Below are positions 45,970-57,005 of a DNA stretch of 64,000 nucleotides, one piece after another. Position 1 is the first letter of the stretch; each line of letters opens with the position of its first letter. The translations under genes and the position numbers were made by a program. The DNA comes from Arthrobacter sp. zg-Y238 (GTDB lineage Bacteria > Actinomycetota > Actinomycetes > Actinomycetales > Micrococcaceae). A model generated the notes under the pieces. That model was not told the DNA's origin, did not search any database, and worked only from the letters and a program-made list of their open reading frames with translations. The stretch is from contig NZ_JANFLU010000006.1 of NCBI RefSeq assembly GCF_024385525.1, positions 105,025-169,024 of the forward strand, given 5' to 3'.

Positions 45970-46011
45970 ATGCAGATCGTACCCGTCGTCCTTATCAAGC
46001 GCGTGGCGTAA
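45970..46011 (+). CDS. Leader peptide of the ilvBNC attenuator, 13 residues
   Basis: The tiny gene encodes [13 protein letters not shown]. Seven of 13 residues are Ile, Val or Leu (two Ile, four Val, one Leu), the products of the downstream pathway, with the block IVPVVLI in the middle. There is no clear Shine-Dalgarno sequence; translation from a leaderless transcript is possible if TTGACA at 45934 is the -35 box. Slow translation of these codons during branched-chain amino acid shortage would free the downstream RNA and prevent termination. Confidence 0.85.
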   Translation: MQIVPVVLIKRVA

Positions 46012-46078
46012 CAGCCCGACTTGTCTAAGACGTCACGCGCGAACCCCTACGGAGCCAACAGGCACGAGGGGTTTTTTT
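45999..46078 (+). terminator. Attenuator: pause hairpin and intrinsic terminator before ilvB
   Basis: The end of the leader gene (45999-46009, GCGCGTGGCGT) pairs with 46030-46040 (ACGTCACGCGC), giving 11 pairs with one G-U. Directly behind it AACCCCT (46042-46048) pairs with AGGGGTT (46067-46073), with an inner GCC/GGC, and runs into seven T (46072-46078). This is the classic arrangement for ribosome-controlled attenuation. ilvB starts 115 bases later. Confidence 0.82.
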
Positions 46079-46192
46079 ATTGGCATCGCCAGTTTTGGCT
46101 TCGCTGAACACAGAAGCCGTACCGGGCACAACCCGGGACGGCCGTCGCATGACCGCATTGACCATGGATTAGCATCCGCAAAGGAAGTTCCG

Positions 46193-48100
46193 ATGAGTAA
46201 GGGATCGCCAATCAGCCCTTCGCTGATGGCCTCGAAGGCAAATGCCGCTGCACGCGCCGCGGCAGCCAAGACCAAAGACGTAGCCAGTTCCGTGTCTGCG
46301 CATCCGGAAGCCGCGGATGAGCGCATCCAGGGGCCCAACAACACTGTTCCGCCCACCGAGATGACCGGTTCCCAGGCCATCGTCCGTTCGCTCGAGGAAC
46401 TCGGCGTCGATGAAGTCTTCGGACTGCCCGGCGGCGCCATCCTGCCCACCTATGACCCGCTCATGGATTCCACGAAGATCCGGCACATCCTGGTCCGCCA
46501 CGAACAGGGCGCCGGCCACGCGGCCGAAGGCTACGCCATGGTGACCGGACGCGCCGGCGTCTGCATTGTGACGTCCGGCCCCGGGGCCACCAACCTCGTC
46601 ACCGCCATTGCCGACGCGCACATGGACTCGGTTCCGATGGTCGCCATCACCGGGCAGGTCTCCAGCGCGTTCATCGGCTCCGACGCCTTCCAGGAAGCCG
46701 ACATCGTGGGCATCACGATGCCCATCACGAAGCACTCCTACCTGGTGACGGACGCGGCCGATATTCCCCGCGTGCTGGCCGAGGCCTTCCACATTGCGAC
46801 ATCTGGCCGTCCCGGTCCGGTCCTCGTGGACATTGCCAAGGACGCGCAGCAGGCGAAGACCACCTTCTCCTGGCCGCCGAAGATCGATCTGCAGGGCTAC
46901 CGGACCGTGGTCCGGGGACATTCCAAGCAGGTGCGTGAGGCTGCCCGCCTGATTGCCGCCTCGCAGCGGCCCGTGTTCTACGTGGGCGGCGGTGTGCTCA
47001 AGGCCAACGCCTCGGCAGAGCTGCTCGAACTGGCCGAACTGGTGGGCGCCCCGGTGGTCACCACCTTGATGGCCCGCGGCGTTTTCCCCGATTCACACGA
47101 ACTGCACGTCGGCATGCCGGGGATGCACGGGTCGGTTTCGGCCGTGACCGCCCTGCAGCAGTCGGACCTGCTGATCACCCTCGGCGCCCGCTTCGATGAC
47201 CGGGTCACCGGGGTGCTGAGCTCCTTCGCACCCGGTGCCAAGGTCATCCATGCGGACATCGACCCGGCAGAGATCTCCAAGAACCGGCCGGCGGATGTGC
47301 CGATCGTCGGCTCGGTGAAGGAAATCATCCCCGAACTGGCCGACGCCGTGCGCGGACAGTTCGAAACCGCGAAACCCGACATCTCGGCCTGGTGGGCCGT
47401 GCTGGACCGGCTGCGCGAAACCTACCCGATCGGTTACACCACTCCCGAAGACGGACTGATTGCCCCGCAGAAAGTCATCGAACGCATCGGTGCGATGACC
47501 GGCCCCGAAGGCGTCTATGTGGCCGGCGTGGGCCAGCACCAGATGTGGTCCGCACAGTTCATCAAGTACGAGCGCCCCCGGGCATGGCTGAACTCCGGCG
47601 GCCTGGGCACCATGGGCTATTCGGTGCCGGCAGCCATGGGCGCGAAGGTGGGCGCACCGGACCGGGTGGTCTGGGCCATCGACGGCGACGGCTGCTTCCA
47701 GATGACCAACCAGGAACTGGCCACCTGCCTGATCAACAACATCCCGATCAAGGTCGCCATCATCAACAACTCCTCGCTGGGCATGGTCCGGCAGTGGCAG
47801 ACCCTCTTCTACGAGTCCCGCTACTCCAACACGGACCTGAACACCGGGCATGACACCGTGCGGATCCCGGACTTCGTCAAGCTAGCCGAGGCGTACGGCT
47901 GCGTGGGCCTGCGCTGCGAACGCGACGAGGATATCGACGCGACCATCGCGCAGGCGCTGGAGATCAATGACCGCCCCGTCGTGATTGACTTCGTGGTCAG
48001 CCGCGACTCCATGGTGTGGCCGATGGTCCCCACCGGGGTCAGCAATGACCTGATCCAAATTGCCCGCAACATGACTCCCACCTGGGAAGAGGAGGACTAG
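46193..48100 (+). CDS. ilvB: Acetolactate synthase large (catalytic) subunit
   Basis: Thiamine-diphosphate- and FAD-dependent enzyme that condenses two pyruvates, or pyruvate and 2-oxobutyrate. The 635-residue protein shows [14 protein letters not shown] with the catalytic glutamate (about residue 103), [15 protein letters not shown], the FAD region FDDRVTG and the thiamine-binding motif [18 protein letters not shown]. The first about 55 residues, rich in Ala and Ser, precede the conserved start at [12 protein letters not shown] and are longer than in many homologues. The ATG follows AAAGGAAG. Controlled by the attenuator upstream. Confidence 0.97.
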   Translation: MSKGSPISPSLMASKANAAARAAAAKTKDVASSVSAHPEAADERIQGPNNTVPPTEMTGSQAIVRSLEELGVDEVFGLPGGAILPTYDPLMDSTKIRHILVRHEQGAGHAAEGYAMVTGRAGVCIVTSGPGATNLVTAIADAHMDSVPMVAITGQVSSAFIGSDAFQEADIVGITMPITKHSYLVTDAADIPRVLAEAFHIATSGRPGPVLVDIAKDAQQAKTTFSWPPKIDLQGYRTVVRGHSKQVREAARLIAASQRPVFYVGGGVLKANASAELLELAELVGAPVVTTLMARGVFPDSHELHVGMPGMHGSVSAVTALQQSDLLITLGARFDDRVTGVLSSFAPGAKVIHADIDPAEISKNRPADVPIVGSVKEIIPELADAVRGQFETAKPDISAWWAVLDRLRETYPIGYTTPEDGLIAPQKVIERIGAMTGPEGVYVAGVGQHQMWSAQFIKYERPRAWLNSGGLGTMGYSVPAAMGAKVGAPDRVVWAIDGDGCFQMTNQELATCLINNIPIKVAIINNSSLGMVRQWQTLFYESRYSNTDLNTGHDTVRIPDFVKLAEAYGCVGLRCERDEDIDATIAQALEINDRPVVIDFVVSRDSMVWPMVPTGVSNDLIQIARNMTPTWEEED

Positions 48101-48103
48101 GAG

Positions 48104-48616
48104 ATGGCCCGCCACACCCTTTCCGTGCTGGTAGAAGATGTTCCCGGCGTGCTGACCCGGGTCGCCTCGTTGTTCGCTCGCCGGGCATTCAACATCAATT
48201 CCCTCGCCGTGGGCCCGTCGGAGGTGCCGGGCATGTCCCGCATCACCGTGGTGGTCGACGCCGAAGGTGACCTGCTCGAGCAGGTCACCAAACAGCTGAA
48301 CAAGCTCATCAACGTCATCAAGATTGTCGAGCTGGTTCCAGATTCTTCCGTGCAGCGGGACCACATCCTGGTCAAGGTCCGCGCGGATGCCGCAACCCGG
48401 CTGCAGGTAACCCAGGCAGCCGAGCTGTTCCGCGCCTCGATAGTGGACGTCTCCACCGACTCGCTCATCGTCGAGGCAACAGGCACCGCCGACAAGCTCA
48501 ACGCACTGCTCTCGGTGCTCGAGCCCTTCGGCATCCGCGAAATAGTCCAATCCGGAACCCTCGCCGTTGCACGCGGCTCAAAATCCATGAGCGACCGCGC
48601 GCTGCGCAGCGCCTGA
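48104..48616 (+). CDS. ilvN: Acetolactate synthase small (regulatory) subunit
   Basis: A 170-residue ACT-domain protein that confers valine feedback inhibition on IlvB. The N-terminal ACT domain reads HTLSVLVEDVPGVLTRVASLFARRAFNINSL (residues 3-33) and the C-terminal domain follows from about 80. It starts three bases after the ilvB stop, behind AGGAG, in the same operon. Confidence 0.97.
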   Translation: MARHTLSVLVEDVPGVLTRVASLFARRAFNINSLAVGPSEVPGMSRITVVVDAEGDLLEQVTKQLNKLINVIKIVELVPDSSVQRDHILVKVRADAATRLQVTQAAELFRASIVDVSTDSLIVEATGTADKLNALLSVLEPFGIREIVQSGTLAVARGSKSMSDRALRSA

Positions 48617-48652
48617 GTTCCACCACAGACCCTTGTCCTTAGAAACCAGTAG

Positions 48653-49690
<1,038 letters not shown>

Positions 49691-49729
49691 CCCTGCGCGC
49701 TAAGCTCGAAAAGCAGGCCAAATCGGCAA

Positions 49730-49758
49730 GGAGGCCGGGCCCCACGGGTCCGGCCTCC
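49730..49758 (+). terminator. Terminator after ilvC
   Basis: A nine-pair GGAGGCCGG/CCGGCCTCC stem with a CCCCACGGG-type inner loop. No T-run, so probably weak or factor-assisted; serA may be partly read from the ilv promoter. Confidence 0.65.
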
Positions 49759-49821
49759 TGCGTGAAAACCCCAGCAACTCTTCCAGTGCAAAGAAATATT
49801 CCAAGTGTAAAGAGGTCATCG

Positions 49822-51417
49822 GTGTCTGCCACCAAACCAGTCGTACTCCTTGCGGAGGAACTCTCGCCCGCCACCGTCGAGGCCCTGGGCCCCGATTTCG
49901 ACATCCGGACCACCGACGGCGCCGACCGCTCCCAGCTCCTGTCCGCGATTGCCGACGTCGACGCCATCCTCGTGCGTTCCGCCACGCAGGTGGACGCCGA
50001 GGCGATCGCCGCCGCCAGGAACCTCAAGGTGATTGCCCGGGCGGGCGTGGGCCTGGACAACGTGGATATCAAGGCCGCCACGCAGGCCGGCGTGATGGTG
50101 GTCAACGCGCCGACGTCGAACATCATCTCTGCGGCGGAACTTACGGTGGGGCACATCGTGTCCCTGGCCCGGAACATCCCTCAGGCCAGCGCCGCCCTGA
50201 AGAACGGCGAGTGGAAGCGTTCCAAGTACAGCGGCACCGAACTGTTCGAAAAGAAGATCGGCATCATCGGACTGGGCCGTATCGGCGCACTGGTGGCCGC
50301 CCGGATGCAGGGTTTCGGCACCGAGATCCTCGCCTATGACCCGTATGTCACCTCCGCACGTGCCGCCCAGCTGAATGTCCGGCTGGTGTCCCTCGACGAA
50401 CTGCTCGCCGAGTCCGACTTCGTCACCATCCACATGCCCAAGACCCCCGAAACCCTGGGCATGCTCGGCGCCGAGGCGTTCGAGAAGATGAAGGACACCG
50501 CCTACGTGGTGAACGTGGCGCGCGGCGGCCTCGTGGACGAAGCAGCCCTGTTTGAGGCGCTGCAGGCAGGAAAGATCGCCGGCGCCGGCGTCGACGTGTT
50601 CGTCAAGGAACCCAGCACCGACCTGCCCTTCTTCGCGCTGGACAACGTGGTGGTCACCCCGCACCTGGGCGCCTCCACCGCCGAAGCGCAGGAAAAGGCC
50701 GGCATCTCGGTGGCGAAGTCCGTCCGTCTGGCGTTGGCCGGAGAACTGGTGCCCGACGCCGTGAACGTGGCCGGCGGAGTCATCGCCGAAGACGTCCGCC
50801 CGGGCATCCCGCTGATCGAAAAGCTCGGCCGGATCTTCACCGCCCTTGCCTCGGATTCCGTGACCGCCATCGACATCGAAGTAGCCGGAGAAATCGCTGC
50901 CCTCGATGTGAAGGCACTGGAACTGGCGGCGCTGAAGGGCATCTTCACCGATATCGTGTCCGAGCAGGTTTCCTACGTGAACGCTCCGGTCCTCGCCGAA
51001 CAGCGCGGCATCGAGGTCCGGTTGCTGACCACCCCGGACGTGGACGACTACCGCAACCTGCTGACCATCCGCGGCGCCCTGTCCGACGGCACCCGGCTGG
51101 AAGTGGCCGGCACACTTACCGGCCCCAAGCAGATCCAGAAGCTCGTGGGCGTGAACGGGTACGACCTCGAAATCCCCATCAGCGAGCACCTGGTGGTGCT
51201 GCTCTACCAGGACCGTCCCGGCGTCATCGGCGCCCTGGGCCGGGTGCTGGGGGAGAAGGACATCAACATTGCCGGCATGCAGGTGGCCCGCAACTCCGAG
51301 GGCGGCCAGGCCCTGTCCCTGCTGACCGTGGATTCCTCCGTGCCGCAGGATGTGCTGGAAGCACTGAAACTCGAAATCGGCGCCACCGTGGCCCGCGAGG
51401 TGGACCTGCAGGACTAG
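49822..51417 (+). CDS. serA: D-3-phosphoglycerate dehydrogenase (long type, with ACT domain)
   Basis: First enzyme of serine synthesis. The 531-residue protein has the substrate and NAD domains (ARAGVGLDNVDIKAAT; IGIIGLGRIGALVAARM near residue 148; the catalytic NVARGGLVDEAAL and TPHLGASTAEAQ), then an intervening ASB domain and a C-terminal ACT domain (LVVLLYQDRPGVIGALGRVLGEKDINIAGMQV, residues 457-488), the serine-responsive long form found in Mycobacterium tuberculosis and relatives. Start is the GTG at 49822 after AGAGG. The leader carries an imperfect direct repeat (TTCCAGTGCAAAGA at 49781, TTCCAAGTGTAAAGA at 49799). Confidence 0.96.
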   Translation: MSATKPVVLLAEELSPATVEALGPDFDIRTTDGADRSQLLSAIADVDAILVRSATQVDAEAIAAARNLKVIARAGVGLDNVDIKAATQAGVMVVNAPTSNIISAAELTVGHIVSLARNIPQASAALKNGEWKRSKYSGTELFEKKIGIIGLGRIGALVAARMQGFGTEILAYDPYVTSARAAQLNVRLVSLDELLAESDFVTIHMPKTPETLGMLGAEAFEKMKDTAYVVNVARGGLVDEAALFEALQAGKIAGAGVDVFVKEPSTDLPFFALDNVVVTPHLGASTAEAQEKAGISVAKSVRLALAGELVPDAVNVAGGVIAEDVRPGIPLIEKLGRIFTALASDSVTAIDIEVAGEIAALDVKALELAALKGIFTDIVSEQVSYVNAPVLAEQRGIEVRLLTTPDVDDYRNLLTIRGALSDGTRLEVAGTLTGPKQIQKLVGVNGYDLEIPISEHLVVLLYQDRPGVIGALGRVLGEKDINIAGMQVARNSEGGQALSLLTVDSSVPQDVLEALKLEIGATVAREVDLQD

Positions 51418-51455
51418 CAGCACGTCGCAGTCCGCAGGGCAACGCAGTTTAGCGG

Positions 51456-51485
51456 GAAGGCCGGTCCCGAACGGGGCCGGCCTTC
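51456..51485 (+). terminator. Terminator after serA
   Basis: A nine-pair stem GAAGGCCGG/CCGGCCTTC with a 12-base loop, ending 18 bases before the next start codon. Confidence 0.8.
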
Positions 51486-51502
51486 TGGCTATGCTGAGTG
51501 CC

Positions 51503-52237
51503 ATGTCACAGTCCCCTGGGGAGCAGGCAACGCCACCCCGCGAACGGCCCTGGACCACGGCCGCCCTGCTGCTGGTGGGAATCGGCTCCTATGCGGCCGT
51601 CTTCCTCAACACGCAGTTCATTTGGCCGCTGGACGACGAAGGCGCAATTGTCCTGGTCAACCGGATGGTTTTCGCCCTGGTAGTGGTCCTGACCGGGCTG
51701 ATGGTTTTTGCGCCTGCCCGGCCGCCTGCCGCCGGAATCCGGCTGGCGGTTTATCTGGCTCCGCTTGGCCTGCTGCTGTGGCTTGTCCCGGCACAGACCG
51801 GCTCTATGGAATTGGTGGCGGCGCTGCTGCCGCCCTGGGCCTTGTTGACCGCGCTTTACGGGGTTCCAGGCGGACTTCCGAAGGGATGGAAATTCGTCCT
51901 GGTCTGTCTTGGCACAGGTGCGGCGGGGTATTTGCTGATCGCCACGGTCTGGTTCAACGAACTGGTGTGGGTTATGCCCTTACTGCCCCTGGGGCTCCTG
52001 CTCTTGCGCCGCTACCGGGAGCGCAGGCTCAGGATGGCGGTGGAGATTTTCCTTGCGGTGCTTCTGGCTGCGTGCATCGGGGCCGAGTTCGTCATCCTGC
52101 CGCAGGGGGATTCCTGGGTGCCTTACCGCAGCCTCGTCGGTACGGCGTGCACCATTAGCCTTTTCTACACCCTCGTCCTTCTGGGCCTGGCCCGCCGTAC
52201 CGGCGCCGAAGCGACAAGTCCCGCTAAAACAGGGTAA
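51503..52237 (+). CDS. Hypothetical multi-pass membrane protein
   Basis: A 244-residue protein with seven probable transmembrane helices (for example ALLLVGIGSYAAVFLNTQF, VVVLTGLMVFAP, FLAVLLAACIGAEFVILP) and short hydrophilic loops. No family recognised. Starts at the ATG at 51503; a second ATG at 51491 is possible. It sits between serA and metG on the same strand. Confidence 0.75.
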   Translation: MSQSPGEQATPPRERPWTTAALLLVGIGSYAAVFLNTQFIWPLDDEGAIVLVNRMVFALVVVLTGLMVFAPARPPAAGIRLAVYLAPLGLLLWLVPAQTGSMELVAALLPPWALLTALYGVPGGLPKGWKFVLVCLGTGAAGYLLIATVWFNELVWVMPLLPLGLLLLRRYRERRLRMAVEIFLAVLLAACIGAEFVILPQGDSWVPYRSLVGTACTISLFYTLVLLGLARRTGAEATSPAKTG

Positions 52238-52246
52238 TTTTCTTAT

Positions 52247-53806
52247 GTGACTTCTTCCGATTCCAAGACCCCGTTCTACATCACCACGGCCATCTCCTAC
52301 CCCAACGGCGAACCACACATCGGTCACGCCTACGAGCACATCGCCACGGACGCTATGGCCCGCTTCAAGCGGCTGGACGGCTACGACGTGTTCTTCATGA
52401 CGGGCACGGACGAGCACGGCCTGAAGATGCAGCAGTCCGCGGACAAGGAAGGCGTTACCGCCAAGGAACTCGCGGACCGCAACTCCGCCGCCTTCAAGCA
52501 GATGGAAGCGGACATGGGCACTTCCTATGACCGGTTCATCCGCACCACCGATGCGGACCACTACGCCGCGGCCCAGGCCATCTGGAAGCGGATGGAGGAC
52601 AACGGGGACATCTACCTCTCCAAGTACTCCGGCTGGTACTCCGTCCGGGACGAGGCCTACTACAGCGAAGACGAAACCGAGGTCCGCGAGGACGGCGTCC
52701 GCTACTCCAAGGAAACGGACACCGAGGTGACCTGGACGGAGGAGGAGAGCTACTTCTTCCGCCTCTCCGCCTACCAGGACCGGCTGCTGGACCTGTACGA
52801 GTCGCAGCCGGAGTTCGCTGCGCCGCGCTCGCGGTTCAACGAAGTCATCAGCTTCGTCAAGGGCGGCCTGGAAGACCTCTCCATCTCCCGCACTACCTTT
52901 GACTGGGGCGTCCCGGTTCCCGGCAACCCGGACCACGTGATGTACGTGTGGGTGGACGCGCTGACCAACTACCTCACCGGCGTCGGCTTCCCCGATACGG
53001 ACAGTGAAGCCTTTAAGAAGTACTGGCCCGCCGATGTACACGTGATCGGCAAGGACATCTCCCGCTTCCACGCCATTTTCTGGCCGGCATTCCTGATGTC
53101 CGCGAAGCTGGAGCTGCCCAAGCGCATCATGATCCACGGCTTCCTGCACAACAAGGGCGTCAAGATGTCCAAGTCGCTGGGCAACGTGGTGGCACCGAAG
53201 GCCTGGGCCGAGCAGTACGGCCTGGACTCGGTCCGGTTCTTCCTGCTGCGCGAGGTGCCCTTCGGCGCGGACGGCTCGTACAACCACGACGCCGTCGTCG
53301 GCCGGATGAACTCCGACCTCGCCAACAACCTGGGCAACCTGGCCCAGCGCTCACTGTCCATGGTGGCCAAGAACTGCGGTGCAGCGGTACCGCAGCCCGG
53401 GGCGTTCACCCCTGAGGACACTGCGCTGCTGGAAGCGGCCGGGAACCTGCTGCAGGTTTCCCGCGAGGCCTACGACGTCCAGGATTTCCACGGTGCATTG
53501 GAAGCCACGTGGAAGGTCCTCGGCGACACCAACGCCTACTTCGCCGATCAGGCACCCTGGGTGCTGCGGAAGACCGACGTCGAGCGTATGAACACCGTGC
53601 TCTACGTGACCCTCGAGGTGCTGCGCATCGTGGCGATCCTGATCCAGCCGGTGATGCCGGGCAGCGCGGCTAAGCTGCTCACGGTCCTGGGCCAGGACGA
53701 CGACGCCGCCCGGCAGTTCAGCGCGATCGCCGCGCCGCTGGTGCCGGGCACCGAGCTGCCGGCTCCGACGCCCATCTTCCCGAAGTACGAGGAGCCGGCC
53801 GAATAG
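52247..53806 (+). CDS. metG: Methionyl-tRNA synthetase
   Basis: Charges tRNA-Met. The 519-residue protein is a class I synthetase with the HIGH signature as HIGHAYEH (residues 22-29), KMSKS as VKMSKSLGN (about 305-313) and the typical N-terminus [21 protein letters not shown]. The zinc-binding insertion of the E. coli enzyme and the C-terminal dimerisation domain are absent, the compact form common in actinobacteria. Starts at GTG 52247; Shine-Dalgarno sequence is weak. Confidence 0.97.
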   Translation: MTSSDSKTPFYITTAISYPNGEPHIGHAYEHIATDAMARFKRLDGYDVFFMTGTDEHGLKMQQSADKEGVTAKELADRNSAAFKQMEADMGTSYDRFIRTTDADHYAAAQAIWKRMEDNGDIYLSKYSGWYSVRDEAYYSEDETEVREDGVRYSKETDTEVTWTEEESYFFRLSAYQDRLLDLYESQPEFAAPRSRFNEVISFVKGGLEDLSISRTTFDWGVPVPGNPDHVMYVWVDALTNYLTGVGFPDTDSEAFKKYWPADVHVIGKDISRFHAIFWPAFLMSAKLELPKRIMIHGFLHNKGVKMSKSLGNVVAPKAWAEQYGLDSVRFFLLREVPFGADGSYNHDAVVGRMNSDLANNLGNLAQRSLSMVAKNCGAAVPQPGAFTPEDTALLEAAGNLLQVSREAYDVQDFHGALEATWKVLGDTNAYFADQAPWVLRKTDVERMNTVLYVTLEVLRIVAILIQPVMPGSAAKLLTVLGQDDDAARQFSAIAAPLVPGTELPAPTPIFPKYEEPAE

Positions 53807-53820
53807 GGATCCAGAAAGCA

Positions 53821-53853
53821 AAACACCCCCGGCAGGCCGCCGGGGGTGTTTTT
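53821..53853. terminator. Terminator after metG, bidirectional
   Basis: A perfect 13-pair stem AAACACCCCCGGC with its complement, five-base loop AGGCC, T-run 53849-53853 and an A-run upstream for the opposite direction. Confidence 0.92.
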
Positions 53854-53868
53854 GTTCTACTGGGCAGG

Positions 53869-54381
53869 TCAGATGGACTCGGCGGAGCCGAGGAACCGCT
53901 GCGCGGCCGTCTGCTCCATTACGGCGGCTACGTCTTCCTGCTGCCGGCGGGCCGTTTCCGTAAGTTCCTGCAGGCGGGCCGTGTTGAACCGGTGGTCCTT
54001 GGCCGAAAGCACCAGCAGGGTCCGCCACAGGGATTCCTTCATCCGCACCAGCGACTGCAGGGACTCCAGCTCCAGCTGTCCCGTGGCGCCGCCGCCGGTG
54101 CTGAGCGGATTCAGCGGACCCAGCTTGCCGGCTGCGGCCCCCACCATGGCCGCAGCCGCCTTCACCTTGCTGCGCGAATAGCCCAGCGCGTGGATCAGGG
54201 ATTCCAGTTCGTCGCGTTCGTCCGAAATTTCTTCCGCGAGCCGCGCGAAGGTTTCCTCATAGGGCGAGCCCTCCCAGGTGCGCTGGGCGGCGGTGAAAAG
54301 ACGGACGCCCGTTTCTGCCCCGACCAGATGGTCGTCAAGGTAGGCCGCCAGTGATTCGTGTTCCGTCTGGGACTGCTGCAT
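53869..54381 (-). CDS. Hypothetical helical protein, 170 residues
   Basis: An all-helix, highly charged protein (YLDDHLVGAETGVRLFTAAQRTW, FARLAEEISDERDELESLIHALGYS, LELESLQSLVRMKESLWRTLLVLSA). The pattern of two long helix pairs resembles ferritin-like or four-helix proteins, but the metal ligands cannot be assigned by eye. Start ATG behind GAGGAGA. No known function. Confidence 0.65.
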   Translation of the reverse strand: MQQSQTEHESLAAYLDDHLVGAETGVRLFTAAQRTWEGSPYEETFARLAEEISDERDELESLIHALGYSRSKVKAAAAMVGAAAGKLGPLNPLSTGGGATGQLELESLQSLVRMKESLWRTLLVLSAKDHRFNTARLQELTETARRQQEDVAAVMEQTAAQRFLGSAESI

Positions 54382-54492
54382 GTGCTCTCCTCACGTTGTC
54401 CGGATGCATCTCGTGGTGGCGGCTGAAATCAGCCTGCTTAGTAATTCATCCTGTTCAGTATCCTTGCAGATCGGCGCCCGGACCGCGAGGAC

Positions 54493-57003
54493 CTAGTCCG
54501 CTGCCAGCCCGGCCACGGGGGAGAGCCGTGCCGCGCGGCGGGCAGGCAGCACCGAGGCAGCGAGTCCGGCCAGGAGCGCTACGGCCAGGACGGCGAGCAG
54601 CTGCAGCCAGGGCAGCGACAGCGCCACGGTGGTAAAGGAACCCAGCGCGGATTCCGCTCCCAGCCAGCCGTACAGCGAGCCCAGGATGCTGCCCATCAGG
54701 GCAGCCACCCCGGCAATCAGCACGGCTTCCAATGCAAGCATGCCGCGCAGCTGTCCCCGGGTCAGGCCCAATGCGCGCAGCAGTGAAGACTCGCGGGTGC
54801 GTTCCAGTACAGACAGGGAGAGGGTGTTGGCCACGCCCACCAAGGCAATCACCACTGCCACGCCCAGCAGCCCGGTGACCACCATCAGCAGGACATTGAT
54901 GACCTGCTCAAAAGCCCCCCGCTCAATGGCCGAACCCGAGACGGCGTAGTCGTCCACGTCCACCGCCGCGGCGAGATCGGTGCGCAGATCCATCAACTCG
55001 TTGGTATTCAGGCCGTCAACCACTGACAGCCACAGCTGCGGCTGCGGGGGATACATGTCTTCCGCTGCCGCGGCCGGCATACCGCCCAGGGTTTCGGCAG
55101 TGGAGGTGCTGATCAGCGGCCGCAGTTGGCTGCTTCTTGACACCACCACCTTCAGCTCGACGGTCTTGGATGCCCCCTGAACCGTAAGGGTTTTCTCCGT
55201 GGTTCCCTGCGGCATCAGGATAACGCCGGCCTCCAGCGCAAGGGTGGAATCCTGCAGTACCTTCGCGGCGTCGGCAGGGTCGAGGGCATACACACCGTCA
55301 GGTCCGTATTCCGTCTCGGTCATGCCGGCCGTAGGCACCAGCACCGCTTCCTGCACGCCCTGCACGGCACGTGCAGCTTCTGCGTCTGCGGAAGTGAAAG
55401 GCGACTCATCGGTGGGCCCGTCGATGCTGACGTCCACCGGGTACTCTGCGGCCAGCACGTCGTCCAAGGAGGTCCGGACGGTTGCAGCGCCGGTCATCAT
55501 CATGGTCACCAGGGTGACGCCGATCAGCAGGGCGGAGGAGGTTGCGGAGGTGCGCTGGGGGTTGCGGACGGCGTTGAGCGCCGCCAGTTTGCCCGGCACA
55601 CCCAACGGCGCAGCGATCCTGCCGACGGTGCGTACCAGGGACGGAACAAAGAGGGTGGCGCACATGAGCACACCTACGAAGCTGAGCATGCCGCCGGGCA
55701 GGGCAATCAGCAGGTTGCCTTTCACTGCTCCGAAGGCCAGCAGCGCGGCGCCGCCGGCGAGCAAGACCATGCCGATACCCAGGCGCACCCGGCCGCGCCG
55801 GGTCCCGGCGCGGACGTCGTCGGCCGGGCGCAGGGCTGCCAAGGGTGCAACGGCTGTGGCGGCGCGTGCCGGAACCAGCGAGGCCAGGACTGTCAGGGCG
55901 ATGCCGACACCCAGTCCGGCGACGACGGACAGCGGGGAGACCGCCAGCGTTGCGAAGCCGCTCTCCGGAATGTTCTTCAGGTAGGCAATAATGCCGCCAA
56001 CAAGTGCAACGGCTGCGAGGACTCCGGCAACTGAGGCCACGATGCCCACGATCAGCGCTTCCACAATGACGGAGCGGCGGATCTGCGAGCGGGCGGCGCC
56101 GATGCACCGGAGGAGGGCGAGTTCACGGGTGCGCTGGGCCACCAGCACCGAGAAGGTATTGGAGACCACCAGGGCGCAGACCAGCAGGGCCACGGCAGCG
56201 AAGGCCAGCAGGATGGTGGTGAGGATATCGTCCCCACCGGTCATGGAAGCAACCATTTCGTCTGTCTGCTCCTGCGCGGTGCGGACGTACACACCCTCCA
56301 TACCGCTCACGTCCTGCTGCAGTGCCGCGCGGACGTCCTCAACCGCGGCACCTTCGGCAACTGCCACCTGAATACTCCTGAAACCGGACTCCGGCTCGGC
56401 GAACCCTGCCACCGTGGCAGAGGTTGAATACAGCTGCGGAGTGCCCAGGGCCCGTGGATCCTTGGACGGGGACACCAAAGCCGTGACCGTCAGCTCGGCC
56501 GTATGCTGCTCACCTGTCGGGTCATCGATAAAGGCGGTGAGGGGCAGTACCGATCCCTCGGCCAGCTCGTGGCGTTCCGCGGTGTCCTTGTCCACGGCCA
56601 CTTCGTTGTCCGCAGCGGGCAGCGTGCCCTGCAGCACTTCCACCGGGAAGAGGCCGGCGTAGTCGGACGTGTTGCCCAGCTGGGCAAAATTGCTGTCCCG
56701 GTCCTCGCCGAAGGTGACGAAGGCCTGCCGGGCGGCGTAGACGCCGTCCACGCCGGGGGTGTCGCGGACCAAGGCCGCGGTGTCCTCGTCCAATACGGCG
56801 GCATCCGCGCTGTACATATCGCTGGTGACGAGCAGATCGGCGTTCCGGTACGCCTCGCCGACGCTCTGCGTCAGTGAGGCCTTGGACGAGGAATTGATGA
56901 TGAGGGTGGCGGTGAGGAAGCCGACGGCAATCAGCACCGCCAGGGAAACGGCGATAAACCGCCGGGCATTGAGGCGCACCTGCGCCAGGGCTACCTGCAG
57001 CAT
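54493..57003 (-). CDS. ABC transporter permease, FtsX/MacB type with two FtsX domains
   Basis: An 836-residue protein. The N-terminal helix (VSLAVLIAVGFLTATLII) is followed by an extracytoplasmic domain (about 40-255), the first FtsX permease block (three helices, about 260-390), a second exterior domain and a C-terminal FtsX block ending in SLPWLQLLAVLAVALLAGLAASVLPARRAARLSPV. This 10-helix layout is common in actinobacterial lipoprotein/antibiotic exporters. The gene for its ATPase lies three bases upstream, so they form one exporter. Confidence 0.9.
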   Translation of the reverse strand: MLQVALAQVRLNARRFIAVSLAVLIAVGFLTATLIINSSSKASLTQSVGEAYRNADLLVTSDMYSADAAVLDEDTAALVRDTPGVDGVYAARQAFVTFGEDRDSNFAQLGNTSDYAGLFPVEVLQGTLPAADNEVAVDKDTAERHELAEGSVLPLTAFIDDPTGEQHTAELTVTALVSPSKDPRALGTPQLYSTSATVAGFAEPESGFRSIQVAVAEGAAVEDVRAALQQDVSGMEGVYVRTAQEQTDEMVASMTGGDDILTTILLAFAAVALLVCALVVSNTFSVLVAQRTRELALLRCIGAARSQIRRSVIVEALIVGIVASVAGVLAAVALVGGIIAYLKNIPESGFATLAVSPLSVVAGLGVGIALTVLASLVPARAATAVAPLAALRPADDVRAGTRRGRVRLGIGMVLLAGGAALLAFGAVKGNLLIALPGGMLSFVGVLMCATLFVPSLVRTVGRIAAPLGVPGKLAALNAVRNPQRTSATSSALLIGVTLVTMMMTGAATVRTSLDDVLAAEYPVDVSIDGPTDESPFTSADAEAARAVQGVQEAVLVPTAGMTETEYGPDGVYALDPADAAKVLQDSTLALEAGVILMPQGTTEKTLTVQGASKTVELKVVVSRSSQLRPLISTSTAETLGGMPAAAAEDMYPPQPQLWLSVVDGLNTNELMDLRTDLAAAVDVDDYAVSGSAIERGAFEQVINVLLMVVTGLLGVAVVIALVGVANTLSLSVLERTRESSLLRALGLTRGQLRGMLALEAVLIAGVAALMGSILGSLYGWLGAESALGSFTTVALSLPWLQLLAVLAVALLAGLAASVLPARRAARLSPVAGLAAD

Positions 57004-57005
57004 GC

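Noticed and set aside
49781..49813. Direct repeat in the serA leader as a riboswitch or operator
   Set aside because: Two imperfect 14-15-base copies without pairing potential or T-box features; too weak to call.
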